DNA of 64,000 bases from RPQJ01 sp963700045 (GTDB lineage Bacteria; Pseudomonadota; Gammaproteobacteria; Steroidobacterales; Steroidobacteraceae), in the NCBI GenBank assembly GCA_963700045.1, contig CAVOWK010000008.1, positions 98,068 through 162,067 of the forward strand, written 5' to 3'. The notes under the pieces are model-generated. The model ran no database searches. It was not told where the DNA came from and saw nothing but the letters and a program-made list of their open reading frames with translations. A program made the position numbers and the translations under genes. Each line of letters starts with the position of its first letter. Positions within the stretch are counted from its first letter, which is position 1. This document shows positions 62,917 through 64,000 of the stretch, piece by piece.

Positions 62917-64000
62917 TCAGGGCGGGGCAACCGGTCCAAAAGCCTGCAGCAGCATTCCGGTCAGCTCGTGCATGCCGCCGAGCGGCGTACGTGGCGGCTC
63001 CAGCCCCGCGACGAATCCCTGTTCGACGAAGCGCTGCAGCAGTTGCGGATCCGACGAGATCACGTGCACCGGAACGTCCCAGGACACGCCCTCGCCGCTG
63101 ACGTTCGCCGTCGGCTGATGGTCGCCGACCAGCAAGTACACCGTGTCGCGTGGCCTTGGTTGACGCAGGTAGCCGCCGATCCAGCGGTAGGTGTAGTCCA
63201 CCAGTCGCACGTAGACCGGCATCATGTCGATCCAGTCCACGGGACGGGCCATTTCGCGTTTCACATCGGCCTCATCGAAGGGCTGCTCGCCCAGCACGCG
63301 CTGCCAGTCCGGCTGGTACGGAGGCACCCGGATGAACGGCACGTGCGTGCTGATCGTCGCCGCGAACACGAAGCGCGGCGGTGTCCGGGCATCGCGCGGA
63401 TACAGCTGTTCGAAGCGGGCAAAACTGAACTGGTCGGGAATCTTCCACCAGTTGTCGAACGTCGGCCCGCGGTAGTCGAGCGAACGCCCCTCGACGTACT
63501 GGTCGTAGCCGTACCAGGCGCGTTCCGGCCAGTCCCACGAGACCGACGGATAGAACCCGAACGTCTCGTAGCCGTGCGCGCGGAAGACGCTGATCAGCGT
63601 CGGGCGGGTCGTAGTGAGCAGCAGGTCGTGGCGACGCGGGTCCGAGAGGTCGATGCCCGAAAGCAGGGATACATGTGCGAGATCGGAGCCGCCGCCGATC
63701 GTGGGCGAGCGCACGAATGCCGACACCACCTGCAGGCCCGCGGCCGCGATGTCCGCAGCCAGGCGGTCGCGCGCCGGCCCGAGCACGCGCACTGCGCGCT
63801 CGTCGTCATGGACGACGGCACCGACGGACTCCAGGAAAACGAGGTACACGTCCCGGCCATGCAGGCCGTCGAGCGCGCGCGGATTCGCACTCGCCAGCGC
63901 GCCGTCCACGACCGAGGTCGCCGGCAAGGCACGGGCCATGTGCTCCGGTGAAGCCGCGGCGGCGAGCAGGTGGAGCTGGTGCAAATAGGTCGGCAGCACG
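62917..64000 (-). CDS. LTA synthase-like sulfatase-family membrane enzyme, C-terminal part (runs off window)
   Basis: The extracellular catalytic half of a phosphoglycerol/phosphoethanolamine transferase or sulfatase-type enzyme. Visible are NPRALDGLHGRDVYLVFLES (first metal Asp region replaced by VYLVFLES), SPTIGGGSDLAHVSLLSGID with the nucleophile region TIGGGSD, TRPTLISVFRAHGYETFGFY, FVFAATISTHVPF and the metal-binding LLVGDHQP. The N-terminal part with membrane helices lies outside. The likely nucleophile is the Thr/Ser in this TIGGGSDL region (family position usually Thr). Substrate cannot be assigned. Confidence 0.8.
   Translation of the reverse strand, partial: VLPTYLHQLHLLAAAASPEHMARALPATSVVDGALASANPRALDGLHGRDVYLVFLESVGAVVHDDERAVRVLGPARDRLAADIAAAGLQVVSAFVRSPTIGGGSDLAHVSLLSGIDLSDPRRHDLLLTTTRPTLISVFRAHGYETFGFYPSVSWDWPERAWYGYDQYVEGRSLDYRGPTFDNWWKIPDQFSFARFEQLYPRDARTPPRFVFAATISTHVPFIRVPPYQPDWQRVLGEQPFDEADVKREMARPVDWIDMMPVYVRLVDYTYRWIGGYLRQPRPRDTVYLLVGDHQPTANVSGEGVSWDVPVHVISSDPQLLQRFVEQGFVAGLEPPRTPLGGMHELTGMLLQAFGPVAPP

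Overview
The window is GC-rich chromosomal DNA from a gammaproteobacterium. Gene order on the left follows the Pseudomonas type: chpA-pilJIHG / gshB-tonB-algH-ruvX-pyrB, then pilU-pilT / yggS-proC-yggT-yggU. The rpsU-(yqeY)-dnaG-rpoD block is also present. The split B12-dependent ribonucleotide reductase, cyanophycin genes and sequence style would fit a lineage near Steroidobacterales/Nevskiales, but that placement is only an inference. No rRNA, tRNA, CRISPR array, phage or insertion sequence was recognised.

Layout. 1-4157 (minus): Pil-Chp chemosensory genes for type IV pilus control (pilG, pilH, pilI, pilJ, start of chpA; pilK absent). 4333-9235 (plus): tightly overlapped gshB, TonB-like gene, algH/yqgE, ruvX, pyrB and a PyrK-like flavoprotein. 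9774-14153: secreted GDSL hydrolase, a frameshifted fumarylacetoacetate-hydrolase gene and a nine-haem lipoprotein cytochrome. 14281-17695 (minus): three twitching ATPases (PilT, PilU and a second PilU). 17787-21342: yggS-proC-yggT-yggU-DUF4426 and an HU-like gene. 21441-29153: housekeeping enzymes (PEBP, FKBP, MsrB, PpnN, L,D-transpeptidase), then a MerR-controlled module of small membrane and Met-rich proteins. 29306-32231 (minus): nrdJ split into two genes, with candidate NrdR boxes at its promoter. 32810-42008: DegQ-type protease, a complex I-associated reductase, lipoprotein peptidase, cca, MidA-type methyltransferase, folate genes (pteridine reductase, folK, folB) and tsaD. 42182-48017: rpsU, yqeY, dnaG, rpoD. 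48220-53609: a DUF/XRE pair with its own operator, then transporters (MFS, TAXI, GltS) and carbonic anhydrase. 53810-60984: a Lys/Ala-rich basic protein and a cyanophycin operon that both makes and degrades the polymer (iadA, cphB, cphA, second Mur ligase). 60981-64000: a probable Fur-regulated unknown, an M48 peptidase and part of a sulfatase-type membrane enzyme.

The most unusual signal is a family of composite hairpin repeats in the intergenic spaces at 9283-9408, 14180-14233, 36245-36357, 36470-36626, 43035-43194 and 43400-43525. Each has a long, nearly perfect stem whose sequence differs from copy to copy but whose apical loop is almost constant (GGAAAGGCAGACA). In five of six copies a second hairpin follows, with fixed ends (GCGCC-TGAGCG ... 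TCGCAC-GGCGC) and again a variable stem. Two pairs of copies are arranged head to head. Constant loops on covarying stems point to selection on structure or to a copying mechanism. I do not recognise this family.

Other points of interest are the roughly 160-residue Lys/Ala/Pro-rich extension on RpoD, the third PilT-family ATPase, the PyrK-like gene where pyrC would be expected, the orphan long TAXI protein, and several well-formed regulatory sites (NrdR, MerR-type, XRE and Fur).
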